Shown here: piece by piece, positions 12,301-23,842 of the stretch
How the letters are laid out: every line of letters starts with the position of its first letter
Position numbering within the stretch: the stretch's first letter is position 1
NCBI GenBank assembly: GCA_016802295.1
Contig: JAESIW010000200.1
Coordinates: forward strand, 2,912,701 to 2,976,700
Origin: Brachionus rotundiformis
Lineage: Eukaryota; Rotifera; Eurotatoria; Ploima; Brachionidae
DNA length: 64,000 nt
Direction of reading: 5' to 3'
Notes under the pieces: model-generated
The model's database searches: none
What the model was told of the DNA's origin: nothing
What the model saw: only the letters and a program-made list of their open reading frames with translations
Program-made: the position numbers and the translations under genes

Positions 12301-15054
12301 TTTAAAAAAATATATTTACTTCCTAAGGAATTCCATTTAATGAAAATAAGCTTATCAAATAAATTTATAAGTCATGGCAGAAAAATGAATCATTTAAAAA
12401 ATTAAACACATCATTTTTAATTTAGCTCTTTTTTTAATGAATTTTGGCACAATTTAGAACGAAAAGATTTTAATATATCTGCTAGTTCAAGCAGTATGAT
12501 ACAAGCTTGACAATATATTGCCCTAAAATTAAAATTAATATAAAATGGTTCAATAAAATGACAAGTTTTCTTGTGTGTAAAATAATTTTCAGCCTTATAA
12601 TTTAATGATATCCTCAGATAAAAAATATAAAAAAAACTCACCAAGTTTATATCTATTTGGTTAATTGTTCGTCAAAAAAATGTGAAATTTGGTCCTTAAT
12701 CGATTTTCTTTTTCTAAGTCATATCTCAATTACTAAATAAACAATTAACAACACAATAATAAATTTTTATTTCTTGGTGAAAAAAATATAGAAGCAGAAA
12801 ATCAAATTTGATGCTTTTTTATTCGGTATCCATTTTATGATTGATAGAAATTAATTAATCTGTTCCAAAAAAAGAGCATGGTTTACATATGAGACGAAGT
12901 AAAAAGCAAAACTCAAGCCATCCGATTTCAATACATAAAATTTGGGAGCAATTTTTTGAAAATTGTTATCTAACAAAAGAAACCTTTAAATTAAAAATTA
13001 AATTGATCTGTCAAATTTCTGATTCAGCATCCTTTTCATGCATCCATATGAAATGTATACTTATACTAAATATGATAAAATTCTGAAATTTATTACTTCA
13101 ATTATCCAAAATTTATTAAGCATTGAAATAGACTAATGAAATATTGGTCAAATCATTTAATTAACTTAAGTCTTTAATCAGGGTTATTTTTGTCAACAAA
13201 CTTTTTTTTTTTAAATTTGGTTCATTTTCCATACAAAAATTAATTTAAAAAATGAAATTCGATCTAAAATAAAAGCATAGTTTTACAATAAATTAATTAA
13301 GAAAAATTGTCACTCATATCCGTAATATGCCGTTTTTGCTTCTAATAGATTAAATCGATATAAAATAAAAAAAATTGGTCTAGTAATTTTTCGGATAAAT
13401 ATGATATCGAGATATAATATAGAAAAAAAACATAAATCTTAAATTTTTTGATACATAAGTAAATTGAGTTAAAACTTTTATTATGTTTTTTTACTCAAGT
13501 TAGAATAAATCTACCCCGTTGCATGATTATTGTAATGGTAGATGAATTTGATAAACTATTATATAGAATGCGACCGTTCTGTAATAAATTAAGATCGTAA
13601 AATAATCTTCTTTTGAAAGACAATATCAGATAATTAATTATATGAAATTAAATAAAATCAAACTAGAGCAAAATTTTTAAAAAAAATGAAAAAATTTTAG
13701 CTAAAAATCAATATTAGATAAGAAGTTGAAAATTTTAATTACAATTTTTTTATTTAATGAAATCCCAAGAAATATTTGAAAATAGTCTTATTTTAATTTC
13801 AACATTAATGATAGAAATCATTGTGTATTAATTATAAAGCAATAAAAACAATTTTATAAGGAAGAAAAAATAATTCAACAAAAAAATTCCTTAAACAGCA
13901 CTTTTGGAGTAGATGATAAAGAATGAAAAAATAATTTTTGAATAAAATTTAATAAAAAATTTAATTTATTCAAAATACTGGAGATAAATGTTGTATATAT
14001 TAAACTTTATTGTGTTTTAATTAAAAAATAAAATAACAAATAAATTTACTTAATTTGTACAAATAGATCGAGTAATTAATTTCATTTTATTTTAAACCAT
14101 TAGGAATCAAAAAAAGCTTTTTTGAGTTTTTAAATGCTGAGAGTTTTATGCTCCTGGATTATTTTTAATTTGTTTAAAACTTCTTTTATATTTAACAATT
14201 CTGAATAATATTTAAAAATCCTTATTGTGTTTATCTAGTATGAAAGTTTCTCTTGAGGGTTTAATGGTTGCTTAACTTTTTTATGGCCTATAAAGCTATA
14301 AATCACTTCAGAAATTCTTTATATATATTTTCAAAATATAAAAAAAACTACACTCATGAATAAATCAAAAGTTTTTGATTATTTAAATCTTAAAACTTAC
14401 CTAAAATACGGATTCCAATTGTTTCTCTTCAAAAAGTATTCCCTTTTGGCAACAATCACTTTTATAAGACGGTGTTTAAATAACTAATTAAAACTATTAG
14501 CCCTTTCGAGATAAGCATCAAAAATAATTGATTATTTTCTATAATTCCAATTTTTAAAAATATAACGGTTCAGTTATATTTTTAATTTTCTAATTATCAT
14601 CAACAAGCTTGTTCATGCAGACTTATTTACTCAAAAAATTGATAAATTTGGCGGACTAAGCCAAATTTCACACTAGATGCATTTTATCAGATAGCAATAA
14701 TATCAAAAATTTTCAGACTTTAATTTCTAAATAAAAAAATATTAATAAAAATATGCCTCAAATATAGTATATTCAAACAAAAACAATTAAAAATAAATAT
14801 ACGTAAAGATCACATAATATTAAATTACTTTAGGCATTTAAATAGTTGGTGAATATTTTTCATATCAAGAATTGAAAAAAATTATAAATCGGGAATAATT
14901 TTTAATTTATTTTGATGAGGGAAAGACTTCAATTAATTTTTAAATTTTTTAAATAAAATTCACTCGACTGAATAATAGTTTTGGACTCTTTTTTCTTTAT
15001 TAAATCAAACTTTAGTTATTTGTCGATACGAACATATAAAGGTCTATTAACAAA
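6361..15054. other. Gene-poor AT-rich region of 8.7 kb
   Basis: It lies upstream of the Shaw gene and downstream of UBE3A. Short open frames occur by chance (for example 7916-8110, 10047-10241, 12889-13086), but their peptides are low-complexity Lys/Phe/Ile/Asn strings with no family features. Three local items stand out: a TATATAAA at about 9007-9014, an inverted pair CTCAGAG/CTCTGAG near 8920-8946, and a GC-richer island at 10925-11045. It may hold cis-regulatory DNA for the channel gene, but nothing shows this directly. Confidence 0.6.
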
Positions 15055-18000
15055 TTAACTTAAACCAAATCCCCGAGAGTATTGAATCGCTTTTATCAAC
15101 TTTTCTCTCAATTTGTCTTTACTCGAATACTCCGGCAGAAGAAGGACATTGAAGCAAGTATGAGCAGTAGGTAGTCTAAAGGAAAGATTAAAATCTGAAT
15201 GAAATTGTTTTAATTATTAACTTGTCAGTGTCAGGCCCATTCCTGGCTATTGTAAGCTTTAATTCGGACAGACCTCCGTGCGGACACCGGTCAGTACCAG
15301 TTGTAAATTTCAAAAAAAGTTTTTTTTCCTCATCGGTGAATTCTTCAAAAATGTTCCAAAAATCTCTGAAGATAGCCAAACTTACATTTTTCACTTAAAT
15401 ACACATAGTAATTACTTGATGTAAGGGTGGTTATCCTCAAATCCACTGTCATAGCTGGTCGATTTTTCCAGAGCTTTCCAATCGAGAACCTTGTTTGAGA
15501 AAATAAAGTTTTTTCTCATGAGATATTTCAAATTACTCTTATTCCACACAAAAGAGTTTCAATTTCTTCTGGGACAAACCATTTGGCTAGCGGGCTATTG
15601 TAGGTTAACTTCATAAAGCCTCTTCTAAATGCTTTAAACGAATCTTCAATTCCTTTATTCAGAATAAAATCTGCATACAAATCAACGAATTCCTTTTTTG
15701 AACAAATTATTTATTAAAAGAAAATAATAAAAATTTTATTTGCATTTAAATGTTTTATGATTTTTAATGCAAAAAATTTAATTAAATTAATTATTTAAAT
15801 TTTTCTTATTCATATTTTTTAAAGAGAATCAATCTCAAAATCAAACTAACAGTGGAATAACGAAGCATTAATTAAAAATTTTTAAAGTATTATATTAATT
15901 CTATTAAAACTTGAATATTATTTTGTTAAATAAATTAAAATTTATCTTTTAAAGTAAATAATAGCTAATTAAACTGTTAATATTAAAATTTCTAAAACAT
16001 TATTTTCAAATCTAGTAATTCCGAGTTTAAATTTTAATTGACAACTAAATTGAAAATAAGCATTTTTGTATATGTTAAATTAATCAAAATTAATAAATTT
16101 TTTACAAGTTTGAAAAAATTTTTTAAATTCCTTTTAAAAATTTATTTGGATTTTTTTCTCGCACTGTTACAATAAAATATAATTAACATAACTTAAGATA
16201 TTATCAATAATTTTTTCGACTAAAAATTAAATGAAAAATAAAACAACTTACTTGGCGATTTTTCATATTGACAGATATTTTTTCACCATTTTCCTTTAGA
16301 TTAAAATTGACAACATTGTCAAAATTATCAGATAGACCAATTTGAAAGGTAAGCATAAAAGTGTTCTCGAAATCTTCATCAGTGCCTTCAAAGTCAAGAA
16401 TTGAAGACAGACTTTTATATAATTCCTTTTAATTTTTAGTTTATTTTAGATAAGGATAATTCTATTTTTCTTTTAAAATCTAGTACTGGATGAGAGAATG
16501 CCAAATCTTCAAAAGTTCCAATTTTTCCCATAAGTTTTCGGAAGAATACAGGCGGAAACTGCACATCCAATAAAACATTGTTATAAATGGCAATTCCAAA
16601 CAAAATTCCAATCAATTTGAACTCTGTCTGAGATTCGATTGTGCACGGTGTAAACCAGTAATACTTTGATTTTTCATCATATTGAAAAAAGGCTAATTTA
16701 AAATAATTTTTTTGTCAAAAAGAATAAAATAATTTTTTCAACTTAATTACTATATCCTTTATTCAGGAGTTCATCAATGGCCAGCTGAAAGAACTCTTTA
16801 CTAACACCACCTTGATCAATTGCTTGTTCATTTTCGAACTCAACAAAAAATTGTTTTCTCAATTCGGCCGGATTTTCTTGTTCCTGAAGTTCAATTAAAT
16901 TCAACGCCTCTCTCAAAATGTTTTGTCTATTAAGACGAATTTTAAAATATGGAGTTGGTATTCTGCCCTCTAATAAACTAATCATAATATTGAATCTCCT
17001 TTCTCTCATCATTTTTATCTTATTGTCATAGAAAAGACCCAAATTTTTTTTGCTCAATGAGACAAAAAATGGATTTGCCAAAAAAGAAAAGTAGCTTTTT
17101 TTCTTAAATTCTGGTTTAGTGCTTAATTCGGCATTTTCAAGACACTTCATTTGTTTAGTGTACTCAACATAATCATATTGAACATCAATGAATTGGTTTA
17201 GAGTGTCATTAATGAACTCTTTATAGGGAATTTTGGGCTCTCGGCAATCAATAGGGCGGATTTTAAGCTCTTCTTCAAGAGGGTCGGCCAAGTACACCAA
17301 ATCAGTTGAGCCCTCATACAAATTTCCTTGATACTCACTTCGGTCTAAATTACTGGTGTCTTCTATTTCCATTTCTCTTTCCTTTCTAATCTGTCTCTCT
17401 TGATCAATTCGTCCACCAGCTAAACTAGCATAGTAGATAAAGCGAATGTAATTGACAGCACCAATGATTCCCTCATTTTTGTAGATGATTCTCTTTGAAC
17501 TAGATTCGTTTTCTTCATCATCATCATTTTCATCATCCTCACTGGGTAAGTCCATATTTTTGGTCACAACTTCTAGAGTGATAAATTGTTGAGCTTTGTA
17601 TAAAAAAATTCTCAGCTCATCGGCATTCCATTGTGACCAAAGACGGACTATTTTAGCGCTTGCCTGCACCGGTAATTGAGTCAGAATCGAATAGAATTCT
17701 TTACAGCACTTGTCCATGTAGCCTGGATTTTCCAGAATGGGCAGTTCGTTGATTACCAAAATAGCGTGTAAGATTTTATCCAATTCATCTTCGTCTATTT
17801 TTTTTTTCAATTGTAAACTCATACTTACACATAGTGGATACAAAGCTTGATTTAAAACACTTTCTATTTCATCACCAAGTCCATTCACTGAAAAAAGATT
17901 TGAATAAGACCGCCTGATTGAGACAAAGTCGATGTTAAACGGTGGTGTGCATGGCATAGTAGTTGACATTTTTACATTTTCACTGTCAAATTTAAAACTT

Positions 18001-18644
18001 TTTGCTAAAGCTTGGTAACTGGTAAAAACTTTATTTATCAAATCAAATAGTGGTTCATAGGATTTTTTAATATCTTTTTTGTCACTTGCCAAATCATCTG
18101 TGTCCATCTTTTCGCTCCTCATTTTTTTATAATTTTCTTTGCATTTCAGAATAACAGCTTGAATTTTTTCCTCATTTACAAAATTTTTTTCATTATCTGT
18201 TAATTTTGGATCTGAGTTCTTGACAGCTTTGAGCGCTTCTTCGAGACTAGAGGCCAAATCTCTGGACGATGAGGCCGTCGAATTTCTCACATTTATGGTA
18301 GATGAGCTCTTTGAAGTGACTACATCATCATTGTCATCAGCAATAGTTGGTTTACTGGTGGAATTCATAGGTTCACATAAAGTTGCTTTACTTTGGGCAA
18401 GTTGAATGGCTAGCACGGCCGCTTGGTTATTCGATACCTGTTGAAAATTTCTGTTTGATGCGCAATTAGGATTTGAGCAGTCTTGTCTACCACAGCCTTC
18501 GGTCACCTGATGGAAAAATTTTTCAATAATCTCTTTTGCTTTTTTTCTAAAGAAAATAATTAATTACCAATTCTGAATAAATAGCTTGGTATACAAAATA
18601 AACTACTTTTGATTGCTTTCAATTGAATTTTCAGTTCCAATCAT
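15055..18644 (-). CDS. UBE3A: UBE3A (E6-AP) HECT-type ubiquitin-protein ligase
   Basis: Eight minus-strand exons: 18644-18607, 18546-16751, 16692-16487, 16425-16252, 15692-15537, 15489-15416, 15365-15222 and 15175-15055. They sum to 2,709 nt (902 residues), close to vertebrate UBE3A. The start gives MIGTENSIESNQ, then the N-terminal AZUL zinc-binding domain (HQVTEGCGRQDC...NPNC...LCEP, four cysteine ligands). The C-terminal HECT domain starts around NPAELRKQFFVEFENE, includes EQAIDQGGVSKEFFQL, and ends with the catalytic cysteine in HTCFNVLLLPEYSSK, then the hydrophobic tail GFGLS. The enzyme takes ubiquitin from an E2 as a thioester and passes it to substrates. An acidic stretch (DDENDDDEE, exon 2) in the middle region is not a feature I know from vertebrates. 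Introns are 46-61 nt except the 559-bp one at 15693-16251. Confidence 0.96.
15693..16251. other. UBE3A intron 4
   Basis: AT-rich intron with a GTAAGTT donor on the minus strand and a CAAAAAAG acceptor. It splits the HECT domain. Nothing else is visible in it. Confidence 0.7.
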
Positions 18645-19590
18645 TTTAGATTATATTTACAGTTTTATTTCATTTAGCTAAAAAAAATGCATAATTCACA
18701 TTCGTTTTATAGAATTAAGAGTAGTTTTAAAATATGTTAAAATTCGGGATTTAAAAATAAATTTTTAGAAATTTTTTTTGTCTTAATGAATGAATTTAAA
18801 AATAATTATTTGAAAAATTTGAGATTTTTTTTATTTTGCAATTTATGCATTTAAATGTTTTATGAAAGTTGTAATTTTTTTTTAATTTATCTAAAATAAA
18901 AACTTGCTTGCCTATAATTTAGAACTAGATAGAATTTTCTACATTAATGTTTTAATTCAAAGTTATTTTCTAATTTATCTTGAGATTTTTAATTTTTGAA
19001 AATGGATTATTTAACACTCAAAACCCGGTTTTTTGGAACCCTTGAGTTGACTTATTTTTTTTATTTTTTTCCATGAAAAAAGGTATATTAATTTTAATAT
19101 TTTTTTATTTTAATTATCAGATTGCATAAAAAAAATTTGAAAAAATATTATATTTATTTGACCAAATACACATAGATAGAGATATATTATAAAAAGCCGA
19201 AAAAATTCCTCCGGTGTTTGAGTGTTTATATCCTAAAAGTTGATATTTATATTATTTTTTTTCAAGTATTACAATATTTAATAGTTAATCTAAATCCAAC
19301 GATTAATGAACAAATTTAATTTCAAAAAGCCACTGTTTTAAACATTTTTTTTAATTTTATTTTAAAATTATTCGATTCTCCGATTTCACAGAGATCATCA
19401 ATGATATTAATTTTTTTTAAATCTTAACTTTTTGTTGGTATTTGAAAATAAAAATTTCATGCGAATGGGTTCTTAAAAAGCCAATTATTAACATTATATC
19501 ATAAAAATGTGAAAATTTAGACTTATAATTTAGCTATTCTTATAAAAATATTTTTTCATTACTTGGTAACCAAAAAGAGTTAGAATAAAA
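18645..19590. other. Divergent intergenic region between UBE3A and the gene at 19591
   Basis: About 946 bp of AT-rich DNA between two head-to-head starts. It probably holds both promoters, but no clear TATA box or other motif can be singled out against the A/T background. Confidence 0.5.
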
Positions 19591-20451
19591 ATGGCGCAAA
19601 AATATACAGAATATCAAATTTCACGACTTAATTACAATTTAGAGTTTTCAAACAAATCATTATTACCACAGGCATTTAACGACATTCGCTTTAAACATTA
19701 TAATCTAAGAACTTTTGATCAGACTTTGGGCAAAAAATGTATCTCATTAGATAACGAATTTGATGAATTTGATTCTTATACTTGCTTGATTAAAGACCTT
19801 GATTTTAATTACATTAAACGAAATATAAAAGATTGGCTTGATAAAGAAAGACAAAAATTGAAAAAATCTCTGGTTAATTCCGATGCAGCTTTTAGTCCTA
19901 GTTCTATAGTTTACACATTACCATCCAATTTAGAATTATTGAAAAACCTAACTTGTCTCGAATACTTGTCAAAGTACACTAGTGTACCAGAATTTAGGAC
20001 TAAGACAATAAGGAATTTATTTAAAAAGTATAAAGAAGATGATCCGAATCTATCAGAAGAGAGTTTTGTTGAAAGAAATAGTCTTGATAGGGCAATTAAT
20101 GAATTTCACGGTGGTTCTAGTAATCTATTCACCGAAATGATGATTTTTTTGGATCTTAACCAAACCAAGGATATTAGAACTTTGGATGAAAGATTAGGTG
20201 AAATGGTTACCTTGAATAGATTTATTAATAATACTTTTACATTTAGTGAATTTCAAGCACTAGTTGTCTTTTCAATAAGATACTTTATGGATTATAATTC
20301 AAACCGTGAAATAAATCATTTGGAATATCTCGATTTTCGAATCGCCCTAAGACAAAATGAACTTCTTAAAAACAATCAAAACTTGAAAAATCTTTTAAAT
20401 TTTTTATTCAATTCATTGAAACTTAAAAGATCAAAAATAAATTTTATCTAA
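19591..20451 (+). CDS. Unrecognised 286-residue protein, single exon
   Basis: An uninterrupted open frame of 286 codons in DNA where random frames rarely exceed 90 codons, so it is almost certainly a real gene. The ATG at 19591 is preceded by AATAAAA and is the first in frame. I do not recognise the family. The protein is hydrophilic with mixed charge, has no signal peptide or membrane segment, and looks helical. FLDLNQTKDIRTLDE (about residues 188-202) resembles a degenerate EF-hand loop lacking the central Gly, and FTFSEFQALVVF follows; this is weak evidence for a calcium-binding-like fold. It is intronless while nearly all neighbours are split, which may suggest retroposition or simply an old single-exon gene. 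Its TAA overlaps the CCDC25 stop on the other strand. Confidence 0.8.
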   Translation: MAQKYTEYQISRLNYNLEFSNKSLLPQAFNDIRFKHYNLRTFDQTLGKKCISLDNEFDEFDSYTCLIKDLDFNYIKRNIKDWLDKERQKLKKSLVNSDAAFSPSSIVYTLPSNLELLKNLTCLEYLSKYTSVPEFRTKTIRNLFKKYKEDDPNLSEESFVERNSLDRAINEFHGGSSNLFTEMMIFLDLNQTKDIRTLDERLGEMVTLNRFINNTFTFSEFQALVVFSIRYFMDYNSNREINHLEYLDFRIALRQNELLKNNQNLKNLLNFLFNSLKLKRSKINFI

Positions 20452-21315
20452 ATAAAATCATCTGAATCATATCCGTCTTTATTTGACTTCATTCTATCAT
20501 CATTCATTAAATTCGAATAGCTTCGCTGCTCGGCTAATTGAGCCTTTGCTCTCTCTTCCTCTTTTTCTCTTTCTTTTTGTTCCCTTATCAGTCTTTTCTT
20601 GTCTTCTCTCTCAAGTCGATCTCTTTCTTCTCTTTCTGCCTAAAAATGCAAACAAATTAGTTTCATTCATGGAATAGATAGACTACTTTTAAGTCAGGTT
20701 TTCGTTCGATCTTAGTCTTATTCAGCCTATTTATTATCTCATTGATTCTTTTCTCGATTTTTGCTTTTTTGACTTCTTTATCTTTATGGAAACCGACTTG
20801 ACCAACATCCATGCCAGCTGTTTTTTTTAAATTATTAACTGGAGTGTAAACGATTTCTACATTGTTTTGCTTATTTCCTGTAAACTTTAAATCAAGAGAT
20901 TTTTTTTAGTTATTAATTATACGTACCTTCAATACTGTTAGCTTTAACAAGCTGAATACAGTCTTCCAATACTGCTGAGGGAATGTCGTCTATTGTTTGT
21001 CCCTTTTATAAAAATTTAATTAAATTATTAAAAAAAAAACAATTTACTTTGGCTAATCTAAGATAAACGTGCGCTGATGATAGTTTGCTAACATGAAACC
21101 AAATATCTTCTGGCCAAGAATATTTTATCAGCTCTTCATCTAGTAATTTTTTTAAATCGTTTTTTCTTAATTGATAAATTTAGAAAAATACTTTCGTATT
21201 TATCTTCACCCATATAAATCTCATATGGAGGATTAACAACTTAAAAGATAAAATGTTGAATTTTTATTTGTCTAATTGGATTAAATTTACCATTTGATGT
21301 AAAATAGAACACCAT
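20448..21315 (-). CDS. CCDC25: CCDC25 (NFACT-R/DUF814 family protein)
   Basis: Six minus-strand exons: 21315-21291, 21239-21192, 21139-21048, 21002-20927, 20877-20687 and 20639-20448, summing to 624 nt (207 residues), almost the same length as human CCDC25. It starts MVFYFTSN and contains the conserved WPEDIWFHVSKLSSAHVYLR and TPVNNLKKTAGMDVGQVGFH stretches. A Lys/Glu-rich coiled coil follows, then the signature ending RSYSNLMNDD...DGYDSDDFI. The N-terminal part is the NFACT-R fold related to ribosome-quality-control factors. Vertebrate CCDC25 has been reported as a membrane sensor of extracellular DNA; a role here is inferred only. It is transcribed towards the gene at 19591, and the two stop codons overlap. 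Confidence 0.95.
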
Positions 21316-23219
21316 TTTTACAATAATTCTGGAATAGTTTTCTTTTTTTTCAATAAAAAAATTTATATTTTTAATTTAAATGTAGTAATTTGATGAATTT
21401 TCTTCATAATTAAGCTAACATTTATTATAAAAATTTTTTGAATTTTTACAAAATTTTGTTTTTTTTCATTTATCACTTTTAATTGAATCAATAAATAATT
21501 TAAAAATAAAATTTTAATAAATAATTTTTTTAGAATATAAAACAGCTAATAATTAAATAATTTCTAATTTATGAGTTTCTTTTTAAAATAACTCTGGTGA
21601 AAAGTGTTATACATTTAAATGATTTGTTAACAATAGAGCATTTAATTTTTTTTACTTAAAAGCTTCGGAGGTGTCATTTTGTCATAAATACAAAGCAATC
21701 TTTTGAATTATAGAGCTAAGTTATTTAATTTTATTTTAATTGATTTAAATTGTATTCTTCTATGGTAAAACGAATTCTTACAAAGTTATTTCTTACAAAA
21801 ACGTTTCGAACTCATTCTAAATTATTCTGGATATTTATCGAAATTTCAATAAATTTTAAAAAAAATATACATTCAGAAGAAGTTATCTAGCTTGTACATT
21901 TAAGAACCAAATCCAATAAAATGGTCAGAAAGCTTTCTTTTTTATCAAATAAGAAGCATTTATGGAAAATACAATAACAGTTCATCCAATTTTTTACCAG
22001 ACGTCAAAATGACATAAACTGGTGCTTCTCAGTATAGATGTCGATTTAGTCTTAATAACAATATCTTGAAAAAAGATAAAATCAGATTTTGGTGATTTAC
22101 ATTAAAAAAGCTTATTAACAAATTTTCAGTTCAAAAAGACTTGATTTTTTTTATTTTCTGATGAAAAAAATCAAAATGACATCGCCGGTTCTTCTACTGT
22201 TAAAATTTGATTTAATTAAAAAAATTGTTTAATTTTTAATATTTTTCTTTAATTAATTGTTACTGTGATTAAAATTTTTGTTTGTAAGTTAAAAACAACA
22301 ATCAAAAAAATCAAAATGGTTAAAAGAATAATAGTTAATTAAAAAAGAGAGCATTTAAATTTTAGTTGAATTTAAAATAAAATATTTGGTCTTATGTATG
22401 ATTTGGGCCAAATTCTAAAAACCCGTGTAAAAAGAATATATAAAAAGAATTAATCTGGAATATGCTAAATCCAAATACTGGCTTTCTGGTGCTAAAAATG
22501 CTGATTATAGACCACAATTATGCGTTATAATAATGAAAAAATATATTTTTTTACAAGTTAAAATTTAATTTCGATAAGATAAAATATAATTTTAAATTAA
22601 AATTAATATCTAAATTAACTTAAATTTTAGTTTGGTAAATTTTTTATTAAAAATTCTTGTAGAAAAATAAAGAATTTTGCGCTGAAAAAAAAACTATCAA
22701 CACAATCACCGTGCGTTAACAATCGATTAAAAAAGCATCAAATTTGTATTATTTACATTAATTTGACATTGTTATTATGTGTCCATATTTCATGCTTATT
22801 TACAATGAAAACTTGGTCGATGAATAAAAAAAAACCCTAAGTAAAAAATTGATTCACTTTGTAAAAAAAAATTTAAAAAACATTCAAACCAAAAAAAAAG
22901 TTTATTAATAATATTTAATTTTTTTTTAGATTTTAAAAAAATTTTAATTTATTCGAGGTTTTTAATCTTTAAAACCAATAAATGTGAACTTTTTAATAAA
23001 ATAAACAAAAAAATAACACCAAAATGCTTAAACTCACATAATAAATCAGTAAATATTGCTTATATAGTAAATAGAATATTAGTTATTTTCTTCTAATGGA
23101 AACCTCTCCGTCAAATACCTTAACCAATTTAAAATAACTTGAATTAATAAGGAAAATTTAAATTTTTTTTTAAAATGAAATAAAATAAATTTTAGAATAA
23201 GTGGATCGTTTGACCGCTT
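21316..23219. other. Intergenic, upstream of CCDC25 and downstream of PTP4A copy 1
   Basis: AT-rich DNA with long A and T runs. No open frame, repeat or RNA gene could be supported. Confidence 0.6.
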
Positions 23220-23842
23220 TTACATTATGTTGCATGGTGAGCTACGGGATTTAAGTCGATTCTTTGGACGGTAGCGTTCTAAGAATTGCAGCTGGTTTGA
23301 ATTTAGAGCCCCTCGACGCTTTGATCGAATGAGCTCAACAGCTTCTTCGTAGCTCATGCCCAGTTCCATAAGAGCCATAGCGACCATTACCGGCGCACGG
23401 CCTAGTCCCGCAACACAGTGAATAGCCACGCATGTATTTGGATTTTGTCTAAATTGTTCCTTCAGCAAGTGAAACCATTTTTCGCGTATTTCTGGCGGAG
23501 GAGTCTGTCCGTCCTCGAACGCAGCATCCTATTTTACCAAAACATTATCTTATCATACAATTTGCTTTAATTAAAAGAGAGCTTACAATAACTTTAATTC
23601 CCTGTTCTTCGAGCATGTTTTTGCTGTAAGATGGATCGCAAACGCGTACCACCACACTGGCATTAAATTTGGAGAGGTCCTAGGACAAATAAGTATGAGA
23701 AATGCTTTTGGCTTATCTGGGCAAAATTTACTTGTATGTATCTTTCGACGTTTTGGTCATTTGGTCTATCGGTAATCAAGAACCTCATGTTTTTGTGCTT
23801 GATTTCCGAATGTTCGGGTTTTCGATAGCGATTCGATTGCAT
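23220..23842 (-). CDS. PTP4A: PTP4A (PRL) protein tyrosine phosphatase, canonical copy
   Basis: Exons 23842-23732, 23679-23587 and 23528-23220 encode 170 residues. Family marks are KHKNMRFLITDRP near the N-terminus, VVVRVCDPSY (the regulatory cysteine of PRLs), the general-acid loop AAFEDGQTPPP, and the P-loop HCVAGLGRAP with catalytic Cys and Arg and the PRL-typical Ala after Arg. A basic tail and the C-terminal CaaX box CNIM imply prenylation and plasma or endosomal membrane attachment. PRLs bind CNNM magnesium transporters in vertebrates. In the acid loop the usual WPFDD is AAFED, keeping the second Asp. The start at 23842 (MQSNRYRK) fits family length; an in-frame upstream ATG at 23881 would add 13 residues. 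A paralogue lies about 5.8 kb upstream with the same intron positions. Confidence 0.95.

Noticed and set aside
12889..13086. 65-codon open frame
   Set aside because: Lys/Ile/Ser-rich chance frame in intergenic DNA, no homology signal, no splice partner.
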